Source of the DNA: Microbacterium sp. cf046
Lineage (GTDB): Bacteria; Actinomycetota; Actinomycetes; Actinomycetales; Microbacteriaceae
Reading direction: 5' to 3'
Assembly (NCBI RefSeq): GCF_900114345.1
Contig: NZ_FOZJ01000002.1
Location: forward strand, 806,001-870,000
Length of the DNA stretch: 64,000 nt
Shown piece after piece: positions 28,144-36,155 of the stretch. The position numbers were made by a program, and so were the translations under genes. Within the stretch, counting starts at the first letter, position 1; every line of letters begins with the position of its first letter. The notes under the pieces are model-generated. The model did no database searches, was not told where the DNA came from, and worked only from the letters and a program-made list of their open reading frames with translations.

Positions 28144-29646
28144 TCAGCCCGCGTGCGTCACCCGGCCGGCAAGCAGCGTCGCCGTCACCGTCATCGCGCG
28201 GAGCCGTGTCCCGTCGACGCTCAGAGGGTCGGTGTCGCAGAGCACGAGGTCGGCGATCGCCCCGGGCTCGATCGTCGCCGCCGCGGTCGAACCGCCGTGC
28301 GTCGACGCGGCCAGCGCGGTCGCGGCATCCACTCTCTGCTCCGGGCGCCAGGCGGGGCGCCCATCGCGGGTGCGGGAGACCGCCGCCGCCATCGCAGCCC
28401 AAGGGTCCAGCGGGGAGACTGGCGCGTCAGAGCCGAACAGCAGGTTGGCGCCGGAGTCGGCGAGCGAGCGAAGCGGGTACGGAAGGGCTGTCTGGTCGGC
28501 CCAGATCGAATCGGTGAGGTCGCGGTCATCGACGGCGTGCTCGGGCTGCACGCTCGCGCCGACGCCCAGCCGCGCGAACCGCGGGATGTCGGCATGGGCG
28601 ACCAGCTGCGCGTGCTCGATCGTCCCGACCGCACCGGTGAGTGCGAACGCATCCAGCGCGTGCGAGTTGGCCAGATCGCCGATCGCGTGGATCGCGCACG
28701 ACAGACCGGCGCCCGTCGCCGCGGTCATCAGCTCGCGCAGGATCACCGGGTCGACAGCCAGCACGCCGTGATTGTGCGGATCGCCGGGATAGCCGTGGGA
28801 GCATGCCGCTGTGCGCGTGCCGAGCGAGCCGTCGGTGATCACCTTCAGCGACCCCACGCGGGCGAGATCGGACTCGGCGCCCCGCGCGGCATCGCCGGTG
28901 CGGAGGCCCTCGGCGATCGCACGGTCGAGGAATTCCGGGTAGATGCCGAACTCGACGCGCAGCGTGTCGAACCCGGCAGCGAGTCGCCTCGTCCAGGCGG
29001 ACTCGTTCCACGCCATGTCCAGGTCCACGAGTCCGACGATGCCGCGGGATGCCGCATCCCGCGCCATCCGCGCGACCAGGGCGTCTCCGACGGTCGGGTC
29101 GATGTCGTTGAGGCGCCGAGAGATCTCGAAGGCCGGGCCTTCCCGGAGGATGCCGACGCCGTCGGGCTCGAAGCCCTCACGGCGCAGCGCTGCGCTGTTG
29201 AGCCAGACGCTGTGCACGTCGGCGTTGATCAGGTACGTCGGGGTCTCACCCGTGGCCGAGTCGAGCATCTCGAGGCTCGGCGCGTCGCTCCAGAACGCGT
29301 CGCGGAAGCCGGTGCCCACCCGCCGGGCGTCGGCCTGCACGGGAGCGTCCGCCATGATCCGGGCGGCATGGGCCGCGGATTCCGCAGCGCCGAGAGGTTC
29401 GCGCTGTGCGACGAGGGCCCACTGCACCACGTGCACGTGGTGGTCCCACAGGCCGGGGATGAGCCACCCTCCGTCGGCATCGAGCACCTCGCCGCGCGGG
29501 CGGAGGGCACCCGCGGGCGCGATGTCCGCGATGCGCCCGTCATCCAGGTGGACATCGACCGGTCCATCCGTGGGAAGGAGATCCCGGCCGGCGCCGCCGA
29601 CACGGGCGTTCGTGATCGTGCCGACGGCTGTGCCGATCGCGGTCAC
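28144..29646 (-). CDS. YtcJ-type amidohydrolase
   Basis: A 500-residue metal-dependent hydrolase of the amidohydrolase superfamily. The first metal motif is DHHVHVV near residue 69, where an HxH pair is retained (HVH). Further ligands are in SCAIHAIGD and GTIEHAQL, with the final Asp in LLFGSDAPVSPLDP. The enzyme should cut an amide, carbamate or similar bond in a small molecule. The GTG at 29646 overlaps the stop of the PaiB-like gene as GTGA. The much longer open frame reads through that gene in another frame and is not used. Confidence 0.88.
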   Translation of the reverse strand: MTAIGTAVGTITNARVGGAGRDLLPTDGPVDVHLDDGRIADIAPAGALRPRGEVLDADGGWLIPGLWDHHVHVVQWALVAQREPLGAAESAAHAARIMADAPVQADARRVGTGFRDAFWSDAPSLEMLDSATGETPTYLINADVHSVWLNSAALRREGFEPDGVGILREGPAFEISRRLNDIDPTVGDALVARMARDAASRGIVGLVDLDMAWNESAWTRRLAAGFDTLRVEFGIYPEFLDRAIAEGLRTGDAARGAESDLARVGSLKVITDGSLGTRTAACSHGYPGDPHNHGVLAVDPVILRELMTAATGAGLSCAIHAIGDLANSHALDAFALTGAVGTIEHAQLVAHADIPRFARLGVGASVQPEHAVDDRDLTDSIWADQTALPYPLRSLADSGANLLFGSDAPVSPLDPWAAMAAAVSRTRDGRPAWRPEQRVDAATALAASTHGGSTAAATIEPGAIADLVLCDTDPLSVDGTRLRAMTVTATLLAGRVTHAG

Positions 29647-30278
29647 GGGCGGGCCATGGCGTCGTGCGCACGGCGCATCTCGCGCGCGAGCGCCGCGTTC
29701 GAGTACGGCCCATCGGCACTGAGCTCGGCGATCACGGTCTCCACGACCTCGGCCGACTTGTTCTGACTCAGCTTGCGCTTGGCGACGACGCGGCTCGGAG
29801 TGAGCCGGAATCCGACCGTGCCGCGCTCCAGCCGCTCGACGTACGCGGGATCGTTCGGTCGCTCCCACATCATGCGCGGTTCCGCCATCCGCCCCTCGAA
29901 TCGGGTCACCAGGCGGTCGAGCACCCGCAGGTTCTCTTCGGGCGGGAGGATCTCGGGGACGCCGGTCAAGTGCGCCGAGACGAAATTCCAGGTCGGCACG
30001 CTCTGCACATCGCCGTACCACCCGGGCGAGATGTAGCCGTGCGGACCCTGCACGACGACCAGCAGCTCGCGCTCCCCCAGCCCGTGGACCATGTCGTCGG
30101 GCTTGCCGACATGGCCGACGATCGTCAGATCGTCGCGCTCCTGATCGAGCAGGACCGCGTAATGGGACGCGACGAGCCCCTCGGGAGTGCTGCTGACGAG
30201 GGTCACCCACGGATTCAGGTCGACGAGGCGACGCAGCTCCGCGACATCCGTCATGGCGAAGCTCGGGTTCTGGCGCAT
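29643..30278 (-). CDS. PaiB-like FMN-binding protein
   Basis: A 211-residue split-barrel flavin protein. The family segments are MRQNPSFAMTD at the start, SHYAVLLD, then HGYISPGWYGD and VPTWNFVSAHLTG. In Bacillus, PaiB influences sporulation and degradative-enzyme genes; in actinobacteria the role is not known, and a small-molecule reductase or regulator is possible. A TAGTCT box ends 6 bases before the ATG, so the mRNA is leaderless. The amidohydrolase gene is coupled downstream, and a joint metabolic role is an inference from this overlap. Confidence 0.85.
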   Translation of the reverse strand: MRQNPSFAMTDVAELRRLVDLNPWVTLVSSTPEGLVASHYAVLLDQERDDLTIVGHVGKPDDMVHGLGERELLVVVQGPHGYISPGWYGDVQSVPTWNFVSAHLTGVPEILPPEENLRVLDRLVTRFEGRMAEPRMMWERPNDPAYVERLERGTVGFRLTPSRVVAKRKLSQNKSAEVVETVIAELSADGPYSNAALAREMRRAHDAMARP

Positions 30279-30284
30279 GATCCA

Positions 30285-30290
30285 AGACTA
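30285..30290 (-). promoter_or_regulatory. Leaderless -10 box of the PaiB-like gene
   Basis: TAGTCT (minus strand) ends 6 bases before the ATG at 30278. Confidence 0.5.
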
Positions 30291-30298
30291 CGAGAGCG

Positions 30299-31297
30299 TC
30301 AGGCCTGACACCTCGGGCACCAATACAGCTTCCGCGTCGCCATCTCCTCGACCACGATGGCGGTTCCGCACACACGGCAGGGCAGACCGGCGCGGTGGTA
30401 GACCCAGTGGCGATCGTCGCGGCTGGCCATCGCCGCTCGGTAGGCGTCCGGATCGAGATCGTCCATCGTCATCATCTGACCGGTCTCGACCCCGATCGAA
30501 AGCAGCGCGACCCAATCGCGCCAGAGGTGGCGAACGACCTCCTCGCGCACGTCGCGCCCCGGCGTGTGCGGATTCTGGCGCGCCCGGAACAGCAGTTCCG
30601 CACGGTAGACGTTGCCGATGCCGCTGACGACGCTCTGGTCCATGAGCAGCTGACCGATCGGGGTCGGTTTCCGCCGGACGACGGCGGTGAACCGCTCCTC
30701 GCCTTCCGTCACGTCGTCGACGAGCGGATCGGGTCCCAGCTTCGCGATCGTCGCGGCGACCTCGTCGGGGGTCTGGAGCTCGCACGCAGTCGGCCCTCGC
30801 AGGTCGGCGCATGTCGACGCGGTGAGCAGCCGCAACCGGACCTGGCCGACGACCGGCGGTGGCCAATCGTCCCCCTCGTCGGCGAGGCCCGTGGTCTGCT
30901 CGGACATCCGCACGTGCACCCGCGCGCGACGCGGGGCGCCGATAGAGGTCAGCGAGTTCTCGCCGGCGTCATCGAGGATGGGGGCATCCAGATCCGTTCC
31001 CCGCTGGTTGGTCTGACCCATCCGGCCGTTCGCCGACGCGATCGTCGGGTCGACCATGATCTCCCCGGCGAAGTCCCATGCTCCGTACATCCCGAGGTGC
31101 ACTCGCAGCCAGAGATCGTCGTCGAACTCGAGGAACATCTGCTTCCCGACGGCGCGCACGGCGGTTGCGGTGCGGCCGGAGATGATCCGCGCGCCTTCCA
31201 CGAAGCGTCCCTGCGGGCTGGATGCCGCCACTGTGCGCCCGACGAAGTTGCGGTCGAACTGCCGGGCGATCCGGTGGACGGAATGCCCCTCGGGCAT
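30299..31297 (-). CDS. nei: Fpg/Nei-family DNA glycosylase/AP lyase
   Basis: A 332-residue base-excision repair enzyme that removes oxidised bases and nicks the strand. The N-terminal catalytic residues are Pro2 and Glu3 in MPEGHSV, the Nei-type start. The helix-two-turn-helix lies around PIGQLLMDQSVVSGIGNVYRAELL, and a C-terminal zinc finger uses CRVCG and CPRC. An insert of about 50 residues between residues 95 and 150 (GENSLTSIGAPRRA to DDWPPPVVGQ) is larger than in E. coli Nei. Its ATG overlaps the rpiB stop as TGATG, so the two are co-translated; mycobacteria have the same pair. Confidence 0.93.
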   Translation of the reverse strand: MPEGHSVHRIARQFDRNFVGRTVAASSPQGRFVEGARIISGRTATAVRAVGKQMFLEFDDDLWLRVHLGMYGAWDFAGEIMVDPTIASANGRMGQTNQRGTDLDAPILDDAGENSLTSIGAPRRARVHVRMSEQTTGLADEGDDWPPPVVGQVRLRLLTASTCADLRGPTACELQTPDEVAATIAKLGPDPLVDDVTEGEERFTAVVRRKPTPIGQLLMDQSVVSGIGNVYRAELLFRARQNPHTPGRDVREEVVRHLWRDWVALLSIGVETGQMMTMDDLDPDAYRAAMASRDDRHWVYHRAGLPCRVCGTAIVVEEMATRKLYWCPRCQA

Positions 31298-31842
31298 CAG
31301 CCGGCTTCGGGGTCGAACGAGCTGTCGTCGTCCGCGAGCACGTCGGGTCGAGCGCTCTTCGCCCTCGGGTCGGCGGCGAGCGTGCCGTCGTCCTCGAACG
31401 CGGCGATCTGCGCGATCCGGCGCACGTGGCGCTCCTCGTTCGAGAAGGGCGTCGCGATGAACCGGTCGATGAAGGTCGCGACCTCGTCGAACGTGTGCTG
31501 GCGCGCGCCGATCGAGATCACGTTCGCATCGTTGTGCTCGCGCGCCAGTTCGGCGGTCGCGATGCTCCACACGAGCGCCGCCCGGATGCCGCGCACCTTG
31601 TTCGCGGAGATCTGCTCGCCGTTCCCCGAGCCGCCGAACACGACGCCGAGGGCTTCGACACCGGCCTCCTGGTCGGCGACGACCGCCTGCGCGGCCCGGA
31701 TGCAGAACCCCGGGTAGTCGTCGAGCGGTTCGTAATCCAGCGGCCCGTGGTCGACGACGTCGTGCCCTTGGCCCGCGAGGTGGTGCTGCAGCTGCGTCGA
31801 GAATTCGAGGCCGGCGTGGTCGGTCGCGATGTGGATGCGCAT
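31297..31842 (-). CDS. rpiB: Ribose-5-phosphate isomerase B, actinobacterial type
   Basis: It interconverts ribose 5-phosphate and ribulose 5-phosphate in the pentose phosphate pathway. It has 181 residues. The phosphate-binding start is MRIHIATDHAG. The active loop reads FGGSGNGEQISANK, so the catalytic cysteine of E. coli RpiB is absent and the Ser/Glu version of the Mycobacterium enzyme is present. A C-terminal extension of about 30 acidic and polar residues follows the core. A TAGGAT box ends 6 bases before the ATG (leaderless). It overlaps nei downstream. Confidence 0.95.
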   Translation of the reverse strand: MRIHIATDHAGLEFSTQLQHHLAGQGHDVVDHGPLDYEPLDDYPGFCIRAAQAVVADQEAGVEALGVVFGGSGNGEQISANKVRGIRAALVWSIATAELAREHNDANVISIGARQHTFDEVATFIDRFIATPFSNEERHVRRIAQIAAFEDDGTLAADPRAKSARPDVLADDDSSFDPEAG

Positions 31843-31848
31843 ACGTCG

Positions 31849-31854
31849 ATCCTA
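31849..31854 (-). promoter_or_regulatory. Leaderless -10 box of rpiB/nei
   Basis: TAGGAT (minus strand) ends 6 bases before the ATG at 31842. Confidence 0.6.
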
Positions 31855-31906
31855 GAGAAGCCGTCGGCCGCGGGCTCGCGACCGACGGACCGTCGAAGCG
31901 CTGACG

Positions 31907-31912
31907 TAGGCT
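31907..31912 (+). promoter_or_regulatory. Candidate -10 box of pepN
   Basis: TAGGCT lies about 70 bases before the GTG start, which has its own ribosome site GGGAGAAG; this gene has a normal leader. Confidence 0.45.
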
Positions 31913-31983
31913 GGGGAGGTTGCCAGCGTCGGCCACCCGCCGGTCTCGTGACATCCGAACCCCCCTACACATCGGGAGAAGCA

Positions 31984-34527
31984 GTGCCTGGAGAGAACCT
32001 CACCCGCATCGAGGCGCAGCAGCGCCGCGCGATCGTCGACACCCACTCCTACGAGGTGGGCCTGGACCTGACCAGGGGCGCCGAAGTCTTCGGCTCGCGC
32101 ACCGTCGTGCGATTCTCGGCGACCGAGGGTGCCGACAGCTTCATCGATCTGATCGCCCGCGAGGTCCACTCGATCACGCTGAACGGCCGCGAGGTGCCCA
32201 TCAGTGCGTTCGCCGACTCGCGGATCGCCCTGACCGGTCTCGAGCGGGAGAACGAGCTCATCGTCGAGGCCGACTGCCTGTACACGAACACGGGCGAAGG
32301 GCTGCACCGCTTCGTCGATCCCGTCGACGACGAGGTGTACCTGTATTCGCAGTTCGAGGTGCCCGACTCCCGTCGGGTCTTCGCCGTCTTCGAGCAGCCC
32401 GACCTCAAGGCGACGTTCCAGTTCACCGTCACGGCGCCGGAGCCGTGGAAGGTCGTCTCGAACTCCCCGACCCCCGAGCCGAAGAAGCATGGCGACGGCA
32501 GCGCGACCTGGCGCTTCGAGCCGACTCCGCCGATCTCCTCCTACATCACGGCGATCATCGCCGGTCCGTACGAGGAGGTCTTCTCGGAGCTGACCAGCGC
32601 GTCCGGCCGGGTCATCCCGCTCGGCGTCTACGGACGCAAGAGCCTGTGGCAGCACCTGGATGCCGACTACATCTTCGACAAGACGCGCGAAGGCTTCGCC
32701 TATTACGAGGCGAAGTTCGACTACCCGTACCCGTTCGCGAAGTACGACCAGCTCTTCGTCCCCGAGTTCAACGCCGGCGCGATGGAGAATGCGGGCGCGG
32801 TCACTTTCACCGAGTCGTACGTGTTCCGCAGCAAGGTGACCGACGCGATCAAGGAGCGCCGGGTCGTCACGATCCTGCACGAACTGGCGCACATGTGGTT
32901 CGGCGATCTGGTGACGATGAAGTGGTGGAACGACCTCTGGCTGAACGAGTCGTTCGCCGAGTGGGCATCCACCATCGCGACGGCCGAGGCCACCGAGTGG
33001 ACGGAGGCCTGGACCACCTTCAACGCGATGGAGAAGACCTGGGCGTATCGCCAGGATCAGCTGCCCTCCACCCACCCGGTCGTCGCCGAGATCAACGACC
33101 TCGAAGACGTCCAGGTGAACTTCGACGGCATCACCTACGCCAAGGGCGGATCTGTGCTCAAGCAGCTCGCCGCCTGGGTCGGGATCGAGGCCTTCTTCGC
33201 AGGTGTCGCGGAGTACTTCAAGAAGAACGAGTGGGGCAACACCGAGCTGTCCGACCTCCTCTCCGAGCTCGAGAAGACCAGCGGCCGCGAACTGGGGACC
33301 TGGTCGAAGAAATGGCTCGAGACGGCAGGGGTCAACACGCTCTCGCCGGTCATCGACCAGGATGCGACGGGAACGATCACGCGCTTCGCGATCACCCAGA
33401 CAGCGCCCGCGGACTACCCGACCATCCGGCCGCACCGCCTGGGCGTCGGTTTCTACAACGTGACCGACGGCGCGCTCGAGCGCGTGCACCACGTCGAGCT
33501 GGACGTGGACGGCGACCGCACCGATGTCCCCGAGCTGAAGGGGCACAAGCGCCCGGATCTCGTGCTCCTGAACGACGAGGATCTCGCGTACGCGAAGATC
33601 CGGCTCGACGAGCGCTCGCTGGCGACCGCGATCGAGCATCTCGGCGGCATCGCCGACCCGCTCGCGCGCTCACTCGTGTGGGGCGCGGCGTGGGATCAGA
33701 CGCGGGATGCCGAAGCCTCGCCGAGCGACTACGTCGATCTCGTGCTGCGCAACATCGGGCGCGAGACCGAATCGACGACCGTTCGCACGACCCTCGCCCA
33801 GCTCCAGCTCGCGGCGAACTCCTACGTTGCGCCGGAGAAGCGCGACGCGACCCGTGCGAAGGTCGCCGAGGGCCTCTGGGCCCTCGCACAGGCGGCGGAG
33901 GCGGGCAGTGACAGTCAGCTGCAGTTCGTGACCGCGTTCGCCACCGCGGCGTCCACGCCGGAGCACTGGTCGATCGTGCAGGCCCTGCACGACGGCGAGA
34001 TCACCCTCGAGGGACTCGAGGTCGACACCGATCTGTCCTGGCAGCTGCTCATCTCGCTCGCAGCGGGCGGGGTCGCCGACGCCAAGGCCATCGAGGATGC
34101 CCTGGCCGCCGACAACACGGCCAAGGGCGGCGAGTTCGCGGCGCAGGCGAAGGCGTCGATCCCGAACGCGGAGGCGAAGCTCGCCGCGTGGGACTCGATC
34201 ATCGAGCGCGACGACCAGCCGAACACCATCGTCCGTTCCACGGCGCTCGGCTTCCAGCATCCGGCCACCGTCGGGCAGCTCGGCGAGTTCGTGAAGCCGT
34301 ACTTCGAGATGCTGCTGCCGATCTGGGACTCGCGGTCGTACCAGATCGCGCAGTACATCATCGTGGGCCTCTATCCCGCTCCGCTGGCGAACCTGGAGCT
34401 GCGCAACGCGACCCGCGCATGGCTGGCCGAGAACGCGGATGCCGCGCCCGCGCTGCGGCGCCTGGTCGAGGAGAACCTCGCCGGCGTCGAGCGCGCACTG
34501 GCCGTTCAGGACCGCGACGCCTCGTAG
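31984..34527 (+). CDS. pepN: Aminopeptidase N (M1 family)
   Basis: A cytoplasmic zinc aminopeptidase that removes N-terminal residues from peptides. It has 847 residues. The exopeptidase motif GAMEN is present, the zinc site HELAH is at 299-303, and the third ligand Glu322 lies in WLNESFAEW. The C-terminal ERAP1-like helical domain occupies about 520-840. The GTG at 31984 is chosen because GGGAGAAGCA precedes it; the open frame runs 254 codons further upstream across rpiB and cannot be real. It is divergent from rpiB/nei, an arrangement shared with mycobacteria. Confidence 0.96.
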   Translation: MPGENLTRIEAQQRRAIVDTHSYEVGLDLTRGAEVFGSRTVVRFSATEGADSFIDLIAREVHSITLNGREVPISAFADSRIALTGLERENELIVEADCLYTNTGEGLHRFVDPVDDEVYLYSQFEVPDSRRVFAVFEQPDLKATFQFTVTAPEPWKVVSNSPTPEPKKHGDGSATWRFEPTPPISSYITAIIAGPYEEVFSELTSASGRVIPLGVYGRKSLWQHLDADYIFDKTREGFAYYEAKFDYPYPFAKYDQLFVPEFNAGAMENAGAVTFTESYVFRSKVTDAIKERRVVTILHELAHMWFGDLVTMKWWNDLWLNESFAEWASTIATAEATEWTEAWTTFNAMEKTWAYRQDQLPSTHPVVAEINDLEDVQVNFDGITYAKGGSVLKQLAAWVGIEAFFAGVAEYFKKNEWGNTELSDLLSELEKTSGRELGTWSKKWLETAGVNTLSPVIDQDATGTITRFAITQTAPADYPTIRPHRLGVGFYNVTDGALERVHHVELDVDGDRTDVPELKGHKRPDLVLLNDEDLAYAKIRLDERSLATAIEHLGGIADPLARSLVWGAAWDQTRDAEASPSDYVDLVLRNIGRETESTTVRTTLAQLQLAANSYVAPEKRDATRAKVAEGLWALAQAAEAGSDSQLQFVTAFATAASTPEHWSIVQALHDGEITLEGLEVDTDLSWQLLISLAAGGVADAKAIEDALAADNTAKGGEFAAQAKASIPNAEAKLAAWDSIIERDDQPNTIVRSTALGFQHPATVGQLGEFVKPYFEMLLPIWDSRSYQIAQYIIVGLYPAPLANLELRNATRAWLAENADAAPALRRLVEENLAGVERALAVQDRDAS

Positions 34528-34537
34528 GCAGCACCGC

Positions 34538-34574
34538 ACGGATGCCGCGAGCCCAGGTGGTTCGCGGCATCCGT
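34538..34574 (+). terminator. pepN terminator made of two inverted GGATGCCG words
   Basis: ACGGATGCCGCGA pairs perfectly with TCGCGGCATCCGT across an 11-base loop, starting 11 bases after the pepN stop. Each arm contains the recurrent genomic word GGATGCCG. Confidence 0.85.
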
Positions 34575-34577
34575 CGT

Positions 34578-34583
34578 TAGGAT
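34578..34583 (+). promoter_or_regulatory. Leaderless -10 box of mscS/glbO
   Basis: TAGGAT ends 7 bases before the ATG at 34591 and decides that start over the GTG two codons upstream. Confidence 0.6.
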
Positions 34584-34590
34584 CGTGACG

Positions 34591-35682
34591 ATGATCGGAC
34601 CACTCCTGAACACAGCCGTCGCGCCCGAACCGACCCTCTGGAGCCAGACCGTCGGGGTCCTCGGCGCCATCGGACTCAACCTCCTGGTGGTCGCCGGGAT
34701 CATCATCGGCGCGTTCCTTCTGAGCTGGATTCTGAAGCTCGTGATCCGTCGGGTCGTGCGCCGGATCGTCAACGGCGCCAAGAACAAGGCGAACGTCGAT
34801 GACACCCAGGCGCTGGAGCGCTCGCCGCTGGCGGCCATCCGGCTCGTTCAGCGCACCCGCACCCTGGGATCGATCCTCCAGAACATCGTCAACGTGTCGA
34901 TCGTCATCGTCGCGTTCCTGCTCATCATCAATCTGCTGGCTCCCAGCGCCCTCGGCTCGCTGACCCTGCTGACCGCCGCGATCGGCGCCGGACTCGGCTT
35001 CGGTGCGCAGAACATCGTCAAGGACGTGCTCAACGGGATGTTCATCGTCGCCGAGGATCAGGTCGGCATCGGGGACGTGGTCGACCTCGGTCTGGCGACC
35101 GGAATCGTCGAGTACGTGAGCGTGCGCATCACCACGGTCCGTGATGTCAACGGCACCCTCTGGTATGTGCGCAACGGCGAGATCCTGCGGATCGGGAACA
35201 TGTCGATGGGCTGGTCGCGAGTGATCGTGGATCTCGCGCTCCCGATCGGCACCGACATCGGGCTCGTCGAGAACACGATGCTCGAGACGATGAAGGACCT
35301 CGCAAAAGACCCGAAGTGGCGCACTCGGATCATCGAGAAGCCGGAGGTCTGGGGGCTGGAGTCCGTCTCCGGCGATGCACTGGTCATCCGGCTCGTGATG
35401 AAGACCCGCGCGAACGCGAAGGACGACGTGGCCCGCGAACTGCGCATGCGCGTGCTCAACTCGGTCGATGAGATGGGATTGACGCTGCCGCAGCTCAACT
35501 CGATCACGCTGAGCGGCCTCGAGGGCGCCCAGCGGGTGCGCGGAGCGAATCCGCCCAAGACCAAGCCCACGACCATCACGACCGCTCCCCCTCCCCCGGA
35601 GCGCCCGGTCTGGCGGCCGAAGAAGACGCCGAAGGACCAGGAGAGCAACGATTCACCCGAGTCCCCCGAGGGATCCGCGTGA
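34591..35682 (+). CDS. MscS-family mechanosensitive ion channel
   Basis: A 363-residue inner-membrane protein that opens under membrane tension to release solutes in osmotic downshock. Three membrane segments are visible (about 20-45, 85-110 and 112-132). The pore helix contains the small-residue pattern AAIGAGLGFGAQNIVKDVLNG, followed by the MscS beta domain EDQVGIGDVVDL. The C-terminal tail after about residue 320 is rich in Pro, Lys and Thr and has no fold. The glbO gene overlaps its stop as GTGA, so the two form one operon. Confidence 0.92.
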   Translation: MIGPLLNTAVAPEPTLWSQTVGVLGAIGLNLLVVAGIIIGAFLLSWILKLVIRRVVRRIVNGAKNKANVDDTQALERSPLAAIRLVQRTRTLGSILQNIVNVSIVIVAFLLIINLLAPSALGSLTLLTAAIGAGLGFGAQNIVKDVLNGMFIVAEDQVGIGDVVDLGLATGIVEYVSVRITTVRDVNGTLWYVRNGEILRIGNMSMGWSRVIVDLALPIGTDIGLVENTMLETMKDLAKDPKWRTRIIEKPEVWGLESVSGDALVIRLVMKTRANAKDDVARELRMRVLNSVDEMGLTLPQLNSITLSGLEGAQRVRGANPPKTKPTTITTAPPPPERPVWRPKKTPKDQESNDSPESPEGSA

Positions 35683-36128
35683 GCATCAGCTTCTACGACG
35701 AGGTCGGCGGTCACGAGACGTTCGTCCGCCTGGTGGATGCGTTCTACCGCGGGGTCGCGGAAGACCCGGTGCTGCGTCCGATGTACCCGGAGGAGGATCT
35801 CGCTCCGGCCAAGGAGCGCCTGACCCTGTTCCTCGAGCAGTACTGGGGAGGGCCGTCCACCTACAGTCAGGAGCGCGGTCACCCTCGACTCCGGATGCGC
35901 CACGCGGCATTTCACGTGAACCCGGACGCTCGCGACCGCTGGCTCGCGCACATGCGCGCGGCGGTCGACGAACTCGCCCTGCCACCGCTGCAGGACGCGA
36001 CGCTGTGGGACTACCTCCAGCGCGCCGCGTTCGCGATGGTCAACACATTCGAGCCCAGCGGAATCGGACCGGCCGCAGACGGGCGCGCCGCAACCTCCTT
36101 CCCGCTCTCGCCGCCGTCCCCGCACTGA
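35679..36128 (+). CDS. glbO: Group II truncated haemoglobin
   Basis: A 149-residue oxygen-binding haem protein. The key residues match the Mycobacterium GlbO numbering exactly: Tyr23 (B10), Tyr36 (CD1), proximal His75 (F8) in RMRHAAF, and Trp88 (G8). The segment LEQYWGGPSTYS is the group II signature. A C-terminal extension of about 20 residues, rich in Ser and Pro, is disordered. The GTG start overlaps the MscS gene stop as GTGA. A role in oxygen supply or in detoxifying reactive nitrogen or oxygen species is known for the family but not shown here. Confidence 0.95.
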   Translation: MSISFYDEVGGHETFVRLVDAFYRGVAEDPVLRPMYPEEDLAPAKERLTLFLEQYWGGPSTYSQERGHPRLRMRHAAFHVNPDARDRWLAHMRAAVDELALPPLQDATLWDYLQRAAFAMVNTFEPSGIGPAADGRAATSFPLSPPSPH

Positions 36129-36155
36129 TCTCCCCCGTCGACGAAGGAGTCGCAA

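Noticed and set aside
28018..29766. A 582-residue plus-strand frame
   Set aside because: It is antisense to the amidohydrolase, whose metal-binding motifs are complete.
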